Shown here one piece after another: positions 24,345 through 31,801 of a DNA stretch of 41,363 nucleotides. A program made the translations under genes and the position numbers. Positions within the stretch are counted from its first letter, which is position 1. Every line of letters starts with the position of its first letter. Origin of the DNA: Oscillospiraceae bacterium (GTDB lineage Bacteria; Bacillota; Clostridia; Oscillospirales; Oscillospiraceae); contig JAEEZZ010000068.1 of NCBI GenBank assembly GCA_016292255.1, positions 1-41,363 of the forward strand, given 5' to 3'. A model generated the notes under the pieces. The model made no database searches. It worked only from the letters and a program-made list of their open reading frames with translations, and was not told the DNA's origin.

Positions 24345-26108
24345 TTAATTCCCTCCGTATCCTTTATTCTTTGACAATTCCTTGGCAATATGCATCAGAT
24401 CTTCGTCGGTGTTGGCAGCGTGCTTTTTCCCGTTCTCCGAACGGATCACGGCGACGCAGTCGGTGTAGGCCCGCTGGTCGCTCACCCGGTCAAAGCGCCG
24501 GGAAATATCGCTGAGTCTGGCGCTCTCCTCCGGGGTGAAGTCCTGCAGGGCGGCCAGGCTGACGGTCAAGCCCTGCCGATGCAGGGCCAGCAGGGCGTCG
24601 TAGGCTCTGCCGAGAAAGGGCGCCGAAAACAGGCTGCCGCTCAGCTCCGGGCTCAGCTCCAGCAGGGTGGGATCCACCAGCACCAGCCCGATCACCTGCT
24701 CCTCGGCCCGGGCGGAACGGGGATTCGAATACTCCGCCCGCAGACGCCGATCCTCCGGAAGGCTCGTCACGGCGGGAGACAGATCCTCCCGCTCCTGCCT
24801 GCGTTTTTCCTGGTATGTACGCTTCTTGTAGGCCTTGGACACCTCTAAGAGCATGGCGTCCTTGGAGATCCCGGCGGCCTTGGCGGCGCGGTCGGCGTAG
24901 ATCTCCCGCTCCACCGCGTTGGAGAAGGTAGAAATCAGCCCCGCGGCCTTGGCCGTGAATTCCACCCGCTGGTCGTCCTTGCTCAGATCGAACTGATTTT
25001 GCAGGCTCAGCAGGCGGTAGTCCGCCTGGTTCTCGGAGCCCTGGATCAGCACCTCAAAGGGATCGGCGCCGAACTTGTGCAAAAACTCGTCAGCGTCCTT
25101 GGCGTCGTGGAGCTGCAGGATCTTCACCTGCACCCCTGCCCTGCCGAACATCTGGATGGCCCGCTGGGTGGCGTTCTGGCCGGCGGCGTCGTTGTCATAG
25201 GTCATGATGACCCGGTCGGTGTATTTGCTGATGAGATTCACCTGATCCTCCGTCAGAGCGGTGCCCTGGGAGGCCACGGCGCAGTCGAAGCCGAACTGGT
25301 GGCAGGCGATGGCGTCCATGGGCCCCTCGCAGACGATGATATAGGGGCGCTTGGATTTCTTGGCCAGGTTCATGGCGTAGAGGAACTTCCGCTTGGAGAA
25401 GATCAGGGTCTCGGTGGGGTTGATATATTTGGCCTTTGCGTCCTTGTCCAGAGCCCGGCCGGCAAAGCCGATCACGTTGCCCCGCAGGTCGATCTGGGGG
25501 AACATGATCCGGTTGCGGAAGCGGTCGTAGACGTTTTTGCTGTTCTTCTGGGAGACGGCGGCCAGGTTGGCGGCGATCAGCTCCTGCTCGGTGTAGCCCT
25601 TTTGGGTCATGGCGGGCAGGAGGCTGTGGAAATCGTCTGGGGCGAAGCCGATGCCGAATTTGACCACGGTTGGCCAGTCCAGGCCGCGCCGAAGCAGATA
25701 AGCTCTGGCAGCCTTTCCGGCGTCGGATTTCAGCGTCTCGTGATAGTAGCGGGCCGCGTCCTTGCAGAGCTTCCAAAGCCGCTCCTGTTCCTTATATTGG
25801 CTCTGGTAGCGTTCATCCTCGGGAACCTCAAGATTGGCGCGCTTTGCAAGAAAGCGCACCGCGTCGGCATAAGACAGGCCCTCGATGTCCATAATGAAGT
25901 TGACGACCCCGCCCCCCTTGTGACAGCCGAAGCAGTAGTACATCTGCTTGTTGGGGGTCACGGAAAAGGAGGGCGTCTTCTCCCCGTGGAAGGGGCACAG
26001 GCCGAAGTAATTGGTGCCGCTGCGCTTGAGCTGCACGTATTGGCCCACCACCTCGTCGATGGGGTTGCGGGCGATCAGCTCGTCCAGAAACGCCGCCGGG
26101 AATGCCAC
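24345..26108 (-). CDS. dnaG: DNA primase
   Basis: A 587-residue primase that makes RNA primers at the replication fork. The N-terminal CHC2 zinc domain has C38, H41, C59 and C62. The Toprim catalytic core shows [14 protein letters not shown] and [16 protein letters not shown]-terminal helicase-binding region follows. I chose GTG 26108 ([20 protein letters not shown]), because relatives begin at this point and GGAGG is 8 bp upstream; the open frame extends 11 codons further. It is followed by rpoD with 1 bp between. Confidence 0.96.
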   Translation of the reverse strand: MAFPAAFLDELIARNPIDEVVGQYVQLKRSGTNYFGLCPFHGEKTPSFSVTPNKQMYYCFGCHKGGGVVNFIMDIEGLSYADAVRFLAKRANLEVPEDERYQSQYKEQERLWKLCKDAARYYHETLKSDAGKAARAYLLRRGLDWPTVVKFGIGFAPDDFHSLLPAMTQKGYTEQELIAANLAAVSQKNSKNVYDRFRNRIMFPQIDLRGNVIGFAGRALDKDAKAKYINPTETLIFSKRKFLYAMNLAKKSKRPYIIVCEGPMDAIACHQFGFDCAVASQGTALTEDQVNLISKYTDRVIMTYDNDAAGQNATQRAIQMFGRAGVQVKILQLHDAKDADEFLHKFGADPFEVLIQGSENQADYRLLSLQNQFDLSKDDQRVEFTAKAAGLISTFSNAVEREIYADRAAKAAGISKDAMLLEVSKAYKKRTYQEKRRQEREDLSPAVTSLPEDRRLRAEYSNPRSARAEEQVIGLVLVDPTLLELSPELSGSLFSAPFLGRAYDALLALHRQGLTVSLAALQDFTPEESARLSDISRRFDRVSDQRAYTDCVAVIRSENGKKHAANTDEDLMHIAKELSKNKGYGGN

Positions 26109-26127
26109 GGGGATCACCTCCTGTCGG

Positions 26128-26330
26128 AATGCAAAATGCATAATGCAAAATGCAAAATCGTTTTAATTCAAAATTCATAGCCCGTAGCGGCGCACACCGG
26201 TGCGCCACGGTACAGGGTTCCGGGTTCAGAGCCCATAGGGGCGGCCACCTGTGCCCTTTATGGGTAGACCTCTGGCCGCCGCCTTGTTTAGACGATGCAA
26301 AAAGAATAGGTAATAAGTAAGAAGTAAGCG
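26128..26330. repeat. Repeat-filled intergenic region upstream of dnaG
   Basis: The roughly 220 bp between dnaG and the small membrane protein gene hold no gene. They contain AT-rich ATGCAAA/ATGCATA tandem units (26128-26158) and a GTAGCGGCGCAC-ACCG-GTGCGCC palindrome (26184-26210). A second GC-rich inverted repeat with GGCGGCC arms follows (about 26230-26280), then one arm of the GGTAATAAGTA element (about 26307-26325). No convincing promoter was found. Confidence 0.55.
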
Positions 26331-26708
26331 TTATTTCCCGATTGCATGCAGGATCCTTTTCCTGTACGGCCAGGCGGCAAAAAGCGCGAGGCCGAGAAAT
26401 TGGAACAGCCCGACGATCCAAAACCAGGAAAAAGAGATCGTCAACCATACAATCGCTCCAAGGAGCAAAAGAACAAAGCCCGCAATTCTGAGATTGCCTG
26501 CGTTTTCCTGGATCGGGTCGTTCAGAGAGACAACAGCCATCACAAAAGCCAGAACGGCGGAGATCAAAGATGACAGCTTCATTTCGCAAAGCAGAATGCC
26601 GATCAGTAGGTCCGCGCCGATACAGAGACAAATCAGCATCAAAAGGCGCTGGCGGTGCTTCAGTTCAGTTCTGTTATATTTGGGCGGCGTCCACTTGGAT
26701 TTGGCCAT
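26331..26708 (-). CDS. Small membrane protein of unknown function
   Basis: A 125-residue protein with a basic soluble N-terminus (MAKSKWTPPKYNRTELKHR) and four predicted membrane segments at about 23-42, 45-62, 73-93 and 95-111, ending in a short basic tail. No family recognised. ATG 26708 has GGAGG at 7 bp. It stands alone between the dgt terminator and the dnaG upstream repeats. Composition and the good ribosome binding site argue that it is real. Confidence 0.75.
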   Translation of the reverse strand: MAKSKWTPPKYNRTELKHRQRLLMLICLCIGADLLIGILLCEMKLSSLISAVLAFVMAVVSLNDPIQENAGNLRIAGFVLLLLGAIVWLTISFSWFWIVGLFQFLGLALFAAWPYRKRILHAIGK

Positions 26709-26730
26709 GTGCGGTCCTCCGAATAGTATT

Positions 26731-26756
26731 GTGTTTCAAACGGCTTTTTGAAACAC
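26731..26756 (-). terminator. Hairpin between dgt and the small membrane protein gene
   Basis: GTGTTTCAAA (26731-26740) pairs perfectly with TTTGAAACAC (26747-26756), loop 6 bases. It may end dgt transcription leftward, but the following sequence has only a weak T-tract, so termination is uncertain. Confidence 0.5.
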
Positions 26757-26792
26757 ACCATCTTTTTCAACTTATTCCGGGCAGGGAGAAGC

Positions 26793-26820
26793 GGACAAGC
26801 AATGCTTGTCCCTACGGGCG
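26793..26820. repeat. Dispersed palindrome (GTAGGGACAAGCA type) after dgt
   Basis: GGACAAGCA/ATGCTTGTCC (26793-26811) followed by CTACGGGCG on the plus strand. It is the same element type as the copies at 22536 and 31031. It is flanked at 26827-26848 by ATTATGCATTATG sequence like that before dnaG. Confidence 0.6.
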
Positions 26821-26850
26821 TGGTCATTATGCATTATGAATTCTGCATTC

Positions 26851-27855
26851 TCAGCGTACCGCCCAGCCGGTAGGGACGAAAATCTCCTCAAACTTATAGA
26901 CGGCATACTTGTCCGTCATGCCCGCCACGTAGTCGCAGACGATTCTGGGCAGGCCCTCCAGGTCCAGCTGGGGCTGGAAGTCCTGGGGCAGCTTCTCGGG
27001 ATGCTCCAAGTAGTATTTGTACAGCTCCTGGATGATCCGGCGGGCCTTGACCTCCTCGCCCTTGGCCACGGGGTTGCGGTAGACCCGCTCGAACATGAAC
27101 TCCCGCAGCTCCAGCATGGCGGCCTCCACGGCGGGGGTCATGGCGATCACGGGCCTGTTCCGGGAGGAGTTCACAACGTCGGACACCAGGGTATTGATCC
27201 GCTGGGAATGGGTCTCCCCCAGCACAGCCGCCAGATCCCGGGGTATGTCCTCGTTTTTCAGGATCCCCGCCCGGACGGCGTCGTCGATGTCGTGGTTGAT
27301 GTAGGCGATCCGATCCGAGAGGCGGACGATCTGGCCCTCCAGGGTCTCGGGCAGATCCGGGCCGCTGTGGCAGAGGATGCCCCGGCGCACCTCATAGGTC
27401 AGATTCAGCCCCCTGCCGTCCTTTTCCAGCTTGTCCACCACCCGCAGAGACTGCTCGTTGTGGTGGAACTCCGTGCCCATGACCTCGGTCAGGGCCTTCT
27501 CTCCGGCGTGGCCGAAGGGGGTGTGGCCCAGGTCGTGGCCCATGGCGGCGGCCTCAGTCAGATCCTCGTTCAGCCCCAGAGCCCGGGCGATGGTACGGGC
27601 GATCCGGGCCACCTCCAGGGTGTGGGTCATGCGGGTGCGGTAGTGGTCGCCCTCCGGCTGCAAAAAGACCTGGGTCTTGTGCATCAGACGGCGGAAGCTC
27701 CGGCTGTGGAGGATGCGATCCGCGTCCCGCTGGTAGCAGGTGCGGTCGTCCCGCTCCGGCTCCGGCCGGCCCCGGCCCTTGCTCTGGGCAGACAGCGCGG
27801 CGTAGGGCGCCAGGCTATCCCGCTCCCGCTGCTCGATCATTTCTCTGATGGTCAT
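26851..27855 (-). CDS. dgt: dGTPase-like deoxynucleotide triphosphohydrolase
   Basis: A 334-residue HD-domain hydrolase, expected to release triphosphate from dNTPs and so trim nucleotide pools. Metal-binding residues are seen in RTRMTHTLEVARIA (His) and AAAMGHDLGHTPFGHAGE (HD), followed by LSDRIAYINHDIDD (Asp). Length fits the short clostridial type 2 proteins. I chose ATG 27855, 8 bp after AAAGGG; a GTG three codons upstream overlaps that site. It has its own promoter and is not in an operon with the purine genes. Substrate preference (dGTP or all dNTPs) cannot be told. Confidence 0.92.
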   Translation of the reverse strand: MTIREMIEQRERDSLAPYAALSAQSKGRGRPEPERDDRTCYQRDADRILHSRSFRRLMHKTQVFLQPEGDHYRTRMTHTLEVARIARTIARALGLNEDLTEAAAMGHDLGHTPFGHAGEKALTEVMGTEFHHNEQSLRVVDKLEKDGRGLNLTYEVRRGILCHSGPDLPETLEGQIVRLSDRIAYINHDIDDAVRAGILKNEDIPRDLAAVLGETHSQRINTLVSDVVNSSRNRPVIAMTPAVEAAMLELREFMFERVYRNPVAKGEEVKARRIIQELYKYYLEHPEKLPQDFQPQLDLEGLPRIVCDYVAGMTDKYAVYKFEEIFVPTGWAVR

Positions 27856-27874
27856 GTCAATCACCCTTTATGAC

Positions 27875-27935
27875 GGGTTGGCGGGCTGATAGCCCGCGCT
27901 ACTATAATTATACCACATTTTCGGAAAATTTTCAA
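27875..27935 (-). promoter_or_regulatory. dgt promoter with a dispersed hairpin in the leader
   Basis: On the minus strand -35 TTGAAA (27935-27930), 17-bp spacer and a perfect -10 TATAAT (27912-27907). Downstream in the leader is a GCGGGCT/AGCCCGC hairpin (27880-27896) of the GTAGCGCGGGC repeat type. The -35 lies in an AT-rich repeat (TTCAACTTTC units, 27931-27959) that also forms the end of the yigZ gene. Confidence 0.6.
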
Positions 27936-27945
27936 CTTTCAATTA

Positions 27946-28575
27946 TCAACTTTCAACTTGTACCGCCCGCAGCTCCTCGCCGACTTCGATGGGCGTCACG
28001 CTGCCCCGTGTCAGATCCACCACCCGGGCGGTGAAGGCCTCGGCCCGCTCCGCGGGCAGCAGGACGTGGAGGCAGATATCAGCGCTGTACTCCGTGTCGG
28101 ACACGATGCCCCCGAAGCGCTCCACCTCCTGCCGCAGCCGCTCAAAAAACGTGTAGGGCAGGATCAGATCCAGCAGCTTCCAGACCTGTTTCCGGGCAAT
28201 TCCTGCGGCCTGGAGGGCATCCTTTGCCGCTTTCCCGTAGGCACGAACCAGGCCGCCTGTGCCCAGCAGCGTCCCGCCGAAGTAGCGGGTCACCACGCAG
28301 CACACGTTCTCCACGCCGCTGCCCCGGAGGATCTCCAGCACAGGCATTCCTGCCGTGCCCTGGGGCTCTCCATCGTCGGTATAGCGGGTGGGGCCGTCGT
28401 GGATGATATAGGCGTAGACGTTATGGGTGGCGTCCCAGTGCTGCTGGCGCATGGCCTTGATATGGGCCAGGGCCTCGTCCTCGGTCTCCGTGACCCAGAT
28501 CCGCCCGATAAAGCGGGATTTTTTCTCGACAAATTCGGCCTCAGAATCCCGGGCGGGTATTTTGTATGCATCCAT
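27946..28575 (-). CDS. yigZ: YigZ family (IMPACT-like) protein
   Basis: A 209-residue protein of the YigZ/YvyE/IMPACT family. The conserved core reads EFVEKKSRFIGRI, then YTDDGEPQGTAGMPVLEIL and VVTRYFGGTLLGTGGLVRAY. The C-terminal DUF1949-like part follows. Its role is not firmly known; relatives have been linked to translation under stress. ATG 28575 has GAGGAA at about 7 bp. The reading frame ends in VQVES because it runs into a GTTGAAAGTTGATAATTGAAA repeat that provides the stop codon. It lies 79 bp downstream of hflX across an inverted repeat. Confidence 0.92.
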   Translation of the reverse strand: MDAYKIPARDSEAEFVEKKSRFIGRIWVTETEDEALAHIKAMRQQHWDATHNVYAYIIHDGPTRYTDDGEPQGTAGMPVLEILRGSGVENVCCVVTRYFGGTLLGTGGLVRAYGKAAKDALQAAGIARKQVWKLLDLILPYTFFERLRQEVERFGGIVSDTEYSADICLHVLLPAERAEAFTARVVDLTRGSVTPIEVGEELRAVQVES

Positions 28576-28596
28576 TTCTGTTTCCTCGCAGATGCT

Positions 28597-28658
28597 GTAG
28601 CGGCGCACACCGTGCGCCACCGCAGGCAGTTCCGTGGCGCACCGGTGTGCGCCGCTAC
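28597..28658. repeat. Inverted pair of GTAGCGGCGCAC palindromes between hflX and yigZ
   Basis: GTAGCGGCGCACACCGTGCGCCACCG (28597-28622, described by ends) is followed by an inverted copy (28633-28658). The two together could form one long stem around 28623-28632. The same palindrome occurs at 26184-26210. The stop codon of hflX (TAG, 28657-28655) is the TAG of the repeat's GTAGCGG end. Confidence 0.75.
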
Positions 28659-29908
28659 CGGGTGATCTCGTATTCGGCCAGCCTGCCGTAGAGCACCTCG
28701 TCCAGCTCGGCTTCGATCTCGATGCCCTCGGCCTTGTATTCCACCCGGAAGACCCGGGCGTTGTCGTGGAGCTTCTCCACCTGGCCCCCCAGGGAATAGG
28801 GCAGCAGGAAGACGGCGCGGCGCAGGCCCTTGCAGAGCTCCCGCTCCATTACCGCAAAGAAGGCCTCCATGCCTGCGCCGGTGCGGGCGGAGATGGCCAC
28901 GTTGTTGGGCCCCACAGGCAGGGCCTCCGGCTGCACCAGATCCGCCTTGTTGTAGCAGCGGATCACCGGGGTCTCGGGGTTGGCCAGCTCCCCGATCAGC
29001 TTTTCCACCACCTGGATATGCTCCTCCCGGTCGGGATCGGCGGCGTCGATGACGTGGATCAGCAGATCCGCGTAGCTCAGCTCCTCCAGGGTGGCCCGGA
29101 AGGCGTCCACCAGATGGTGGGGCAGCTTGGAGATAAAGCCCACGGTGTCGGACAGCAGCACCGTCAGCCGGTCGGAGACCGTCAGCTGGCGGGTGGTGGT
29201 ATCCAGGGTGTCAAAGAGCCGGTCGTTGGCGGGGATGCCCGCCCCGGTGAGCCGATTCAGCAGGGTGGATTTGCCGGTGTTGGTGTAGCCCACCAGGGCC
29301 ACCACGGGGATCTCGTTCTTCTGGCGGCGACGGCGCTCCACGGCTCGGAGCTTCCGCACCTGCTCCAGCTCCTCCTCCAGGCGGTCGATCCGGGCGCGGA
29401 TATGGCGGCGGTCGGTTTCCAGCTTGGATTCGCCGGGGCCACGGGTGCCGATGCCGCCGCCCAGCCGGGACATGGACTTGCCCATGCCGGACAGCTTGGG
29501 AAGCAAGTAGCGGTACTGGGCCAGCTCCACCTGGAGGCGGCCCTCCGCCGTCTGCGCCCGCTGGGCGAAGATGTCCAGGATCAGGGCGGAGCGATCCAGC
29601 ACCGTGGTGCCTGTGATCTCCTCCAGGGCCCGGATCTGGCTGGGAGAGAGGTCGTTGTCAAAAACCACCATTTCGGCTCCGTGGTTTTCCGCCAGCTGGC
29701 GGATCTCCTCGGCCTTGCCCTCCCCAACGAAGCTGTGGGGATCCGGGGCGTGGCGATTCTGCAAAACCTTGCCCACGCAGACGCCCCCGGCGGTCTCCAG
29801 CAGGGCCTCCAGCTCGTCCAGGCTGCGGTCGGTGGCCTGTTCTTCCTTTTTGAAGCAGTCCGCTGCCAGGCCGCAGAGAACTGCACGTTCGATTTTATGT
29901 TCTTCCAT
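28655..29908 (-). CDS. hflX: GTPase HflX
   Basis: A 417-residue ribosome-associated GTPase, thought to split or rescue stalled ribosomes under stress. N-terminal HflX domain with SFVGEGKAEEIRQLA and FDNDLSPSQIRALEE; the Gly-rich linker RLGGGIGTRGPGESKLETDRR; the coiled arm; then the G domain with G1 VGYTNTGKSTLLN, G3 DTVGFISKLPHHLV, G4 CYNKADL and G5 ISARTG. ATG 29908 has AAGGAGG. The C-terminus EYEITR ends at a TAG contributed by a palindromic repeat. Confidence 0.96.
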   Translation of the reverse strand: MEEHKIERAVLCGLAADCFKKEEQATDRSLDELEALLETAGGVCVGKVLQNRHAPDPHSFVGEGKAEEIRQLAENHGAEMVVFDNDLSPSQIRALEEITGTTVLDRSALILDIFAQRAQTAEGRLQVELAQYRYLLPKLSGMGKSMSRLGGGIGTRGPGESKLETDRRHIRARIDRLEEELEQVRKLRAVERRRRQKNEIPVVALVGYTNTGKSTLLNRLTGAGIPANDRLFDTLDTTTRQLTVSDRLTVLLSDTVGFISKLPHHLVDAFRATLEELSYADLLIHVIDAADPDREEHIQVVEKLIGELANPETPVIRCYNKADLVQPEALPVGPNNVAISARTGAGMEAFFAVMERELCKGLRRAVFLLPYSLGGQVEKLHDNARVFRVEYKAEGIEIEAELDEVLYGRLAEYEITR

Positions 29909-29946
29909 AGTTTCCTCCTTATTCGGGAGATGCGCGCTGCGGCATT

Positions 29947-30023
29947 GTAGGGGCCGGCGCCCTCGACGGCCCGCTGTTCGGTTCGATTCACCGGTACGGG
30001 GCGTCGTAGGCGCCGCCCCCTAC
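29947..30023. repeat. Inverted GTAGGGGC elements upstream of hflX
   Basis: A GTAGGGGCCGGCGCC element (from 29947) and an opposed GGCGCCGCCCCCTAC element (to 30023) form a large imperfect inverted repeat, about 40 bp upstream of the hflX ribosome binding site. The family is that of the 22160 copy. No promoter with a -35 box was found for hflX here. Confidence 0.6.
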
Positions 30024-30036
30024 AGGGCGCGATAAT

Positions 30037-30070
30037 AGAAAAAGCCCGCACCGAATACAGGTGCGGGCTT
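30037..30070 (-). terminator. Terminator of rpmE
   Basis: AAGCCCGCACC (30042-30052) pairs with GGTGCGGGCTT (30060-30070), loop 7 bases. On the minus strand the stem is followed by TTTCTATTA and starts 9 bp past the rpmE stop. This is a strong intrinsic terminator. Confidence 0.88.
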
Positions 30071-30078
30071 GGTCGATC

Positions 30079-30279
30079 TTATTTCAGGCCGTACTTCTTG
30101 TTGAAGCGATCCACGCGTCCACCGGAGTCAACAAGCTTCTGCTTGCCGGTGTAGAAAGGGTGGCACTTGGAGCAGATTTCAACCTTGATGTCCTTCTTGG
30201 TGGAGCCGGTCTCGATGATCTCGCCGCATGCGCATCTGATGGTCGTCTGTTCGTACTTGGGATGGATACCTTCCTTCAT
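30079..30279 (-). CDS. rpmE: 50S ribosomal protein L31, zinc-binding type
   Basis: A 66-residue L31. It begins [19 protein letters not shown] and has the four zinc-binding Cys (16, 18, 36, 39), so it is the zinc-containing paralogue rather than the Cys-less form made under zinc shortage. The end [12 protein letters not shown] is typical. ATG 30279 has AGAGGTG upstream. It is a single-gene unit with its own promoter and terminator. Confidence 0.97.
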   Translation of the reverse strand: MKEGIHPKYEQTTIRCACGEIIETGSTKKDIKVEICSKCHPFYTGKQKLVDSGGRVDRFNKKYGLK

Positions 30280-30345
30280 TTCAGTTCACCTCTTTCTGTT
30301 ATGGTAAAGGGCTGTTTTGCCCTGCGATTCTTAGTCAGCCCGCAT

Positions 30346-30374
30346 ATAATAACATAAGGCCTCTGAAAATGCAA
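30346..30374 (-). promoter_or_regulatory. Promoter of rpmE
   Basis: On the minus strand -35 TTGCAT (30374-30369), 17-bp spacer and -10 TATTAT (30351-30346). The leader of about 60 nt contains a GGGC-AAAACA-GCCC hairpin, possibly a site of ribosomal protein control. Confidence 0.7.
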
Positions 30375-30415
30375 GTGTTTTTTTCATATTTTTTAAAATT
30401 TTTTGAAAGAAGCCA

Positions 30416-31672
30416 TCAGCCGTCCGGCAGGCAGATCACCCGCTGCCGCCCCTCCTCCCCGGCGGGCCTGGGGCCCTGGGCGGAGAACAGGGAATACAGA
30501 TCGGCGGCCCGGCATTCCAGGGCGTAATAGGCTGCGTCTGCGGGCCGCTCCCCGGCGTTCACCAGGGGGAAACGGGGCTTCCATTCCCGGAGCAGGGCTC
30601 TCCCCTTTCGGTCGAAGCCCAGGACGCGGACGTAGGGAGGCTGTTTTTTCAGATCGGTCGCCGTCAGCCCCAGGACGGCGCAGAGCAGCATCCTGCGAAC
30701 GCGGCTCAGAGCGTAGCGCTTGGATTTCACTGCGCTGAGGATCTCCTCCGTGGAGCCCCAGGCGCGGCAGGCCTTCATCAGCTTCGACCAGAGGCCCTCG
30801 GAGCCGTAGGGCAGGGCCTGAAAGGCGGCGTCCGGCAGGGTACGGAGAATGGCCAGCATAGCCCGCTCCCCTGCCTGCAGGCTGTGCACAGGGGTGTCGG
30901 CGTAGAGGCTGTGAATCGAAACTGGGATCGCAGCGCGCCAGGGGGTAGCTGCTGCTGGCGGGAAGCCCCCCTCATCCGCCTCGCTGCGCTCGGCACCTTC
31001 CGCCAAGGGGGAAGGCTTTACGAAGGAGGCGGACGAGCAATGCTCGTCCCTACATAAGATACTGCGAATTGCTGTGGCGGAGGGGGCTGCGGGATCCAGG
31101 GTCTCGGCGTGGTAGCTGCCGGTGCGGCGGATGGGCAGGGGCTCCATGGAGCTGTGCAGCCGAAGCAGGGCTTTCAGATATTCCACTGCCAGCAGGTCGT
31201 TGGGCGCGTTCAGTCCTGCCCCGGCGCCCAGGGCCTCCAGGGCACGCTGACGGGCTGCGGCATAGGAGCAGCCGGTCTCCAGTCCGGCCCGGAGCAGGCT
31301 GTCAAAGGCCGGATCCAGATTGGCCTTTGCGGTTGACATAAGCAGATTATTGTCTTCCGATTCCATGCCGTAGCAGAGGTAGTCACAGCCCAGGGCGGAG
31401 AGGATCTCCACCCCGCCCGAAGCAAAGCCCTCGGCGGAGGACAGGGCCGCCGTCAGCGGCAGCTCCAGCACCAGATCCGCCCCGCAGCGAAGGGCGGCCT
31501 CCGTCCGGACGGCCTTGGGGAAAACCGCCGGCTCCCCCCGCTGGACGTAATTGCCGCTCATCAGGCAGACCAGAGCGCAGTCCTCCCCCACAGCCTCCCG
31601 GGCCAGGCGAAGCTGGCGCAGATGGCCGTTGTGGAAGGGGTTGTATTCGCAAATGATCCCGACGGTTTTCAT
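30416..31672 (-). CDS. tmcAL: tRNA(Met) cytidine acetate ligase with a translated repeat insertion
   Basis: A 418-residue protein of the TmcAL (YlbM) family, which activates acetate with ATP to acetylate the wobble cytidine of elongator tRNA-Met. The nucleotidyltransferase start IICEYNPFHNGH (HxGH), then LMSGNYVQRGEPA, NAPNDLLAVEYLKAL and PSATAIRSIL are family hallmarks. Directly after that last motif, residues about 207-240 (CRDEHCSSASFVKPSPLAEG and onward) come from two dispersed palindromic repeats inserted in frame. The rest of the protein continues normally. ATG 31672 has GGAG at 8 bp. If the insert is tolerated the enzyme may work; it falls in what seems to be a loop. It converges on nothing and lies back-to-back with ackA. 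Confidence 0.88.
   Translation of the reverse strand: MKTVGIICEYNPFHNGHLRQLRLAREAVGEDCALVCLMSGNYVQRGEPAVFPKAVRTEAALRCGADLVLELPLTAALSSAEGFASGGVEILSALGCDYLCYGMESEDNNLLMSTAKANLDPAFDSLLRAGLETGCSYAAARQRALEALGAGAGLNAPNDLLAVEYLKALLRLHSSMEPLPIRRTGSYHAETLDPAAPSATAIRSILCRDEHCSSASFVKPSPLAEGAERSEADEGGFPPAAATPWRAAIPVSIHSLYADTPVHSLQAGERAMLAILRTLPDAAFQALPYGSEGLWSKLMKACRAWGSTEEILSAVKSKRYALSRVRRMLLCAVLGLTATDLKKQPPYVRVLGFDRKGRALLREWKPRFPLVNAGERPADAAYYALECRAADLYSLFSAQGPRPAGEEGRQRVICLPDG
30974..31053. repeat. Two dispersed repeats inside the tmcAL coding region
   Basis: 30974-31019 is an element with AAGCCTTCCCCCTTGG on the minus strand, GAGCGCAGCGAGGC in the centre and GATGAGGGGGGC at the end. 31031-31053 is a GGACGAGCA-A-TGCTCGTCC palindrome ending TACAT, the same element as at 22536 and 26793. 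Both are open in the tmcAL frame and lengthen the protein by about 34 residues. Confidence 0.75.
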
Positions 31673-31700
31673 GATTTTTTCTCCGAAAGACAAATTGTAC

Positions 31701-31729
31701 TTGCCATAATTGGTATTTTGGTATAAAAT
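31701..31729 (+). promoter_or_regulatory. Promoter of ackA
   Basis: -35 TTGCCA (31701-31706), 17-bp spacer and -10 TAAAAT (31724-31729), about 70 bp before ackA. The surrounding sequence is AT-rich, as expected for a strong promoter. Confidence 0.6.
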
Positions 31730-31801
31730 AAAAGAAGTGCTATGGTTATTGTAACACATATAGCCAAAAAATCATAGAACAAATTTAGGAGAGTAAACGC
31801 T

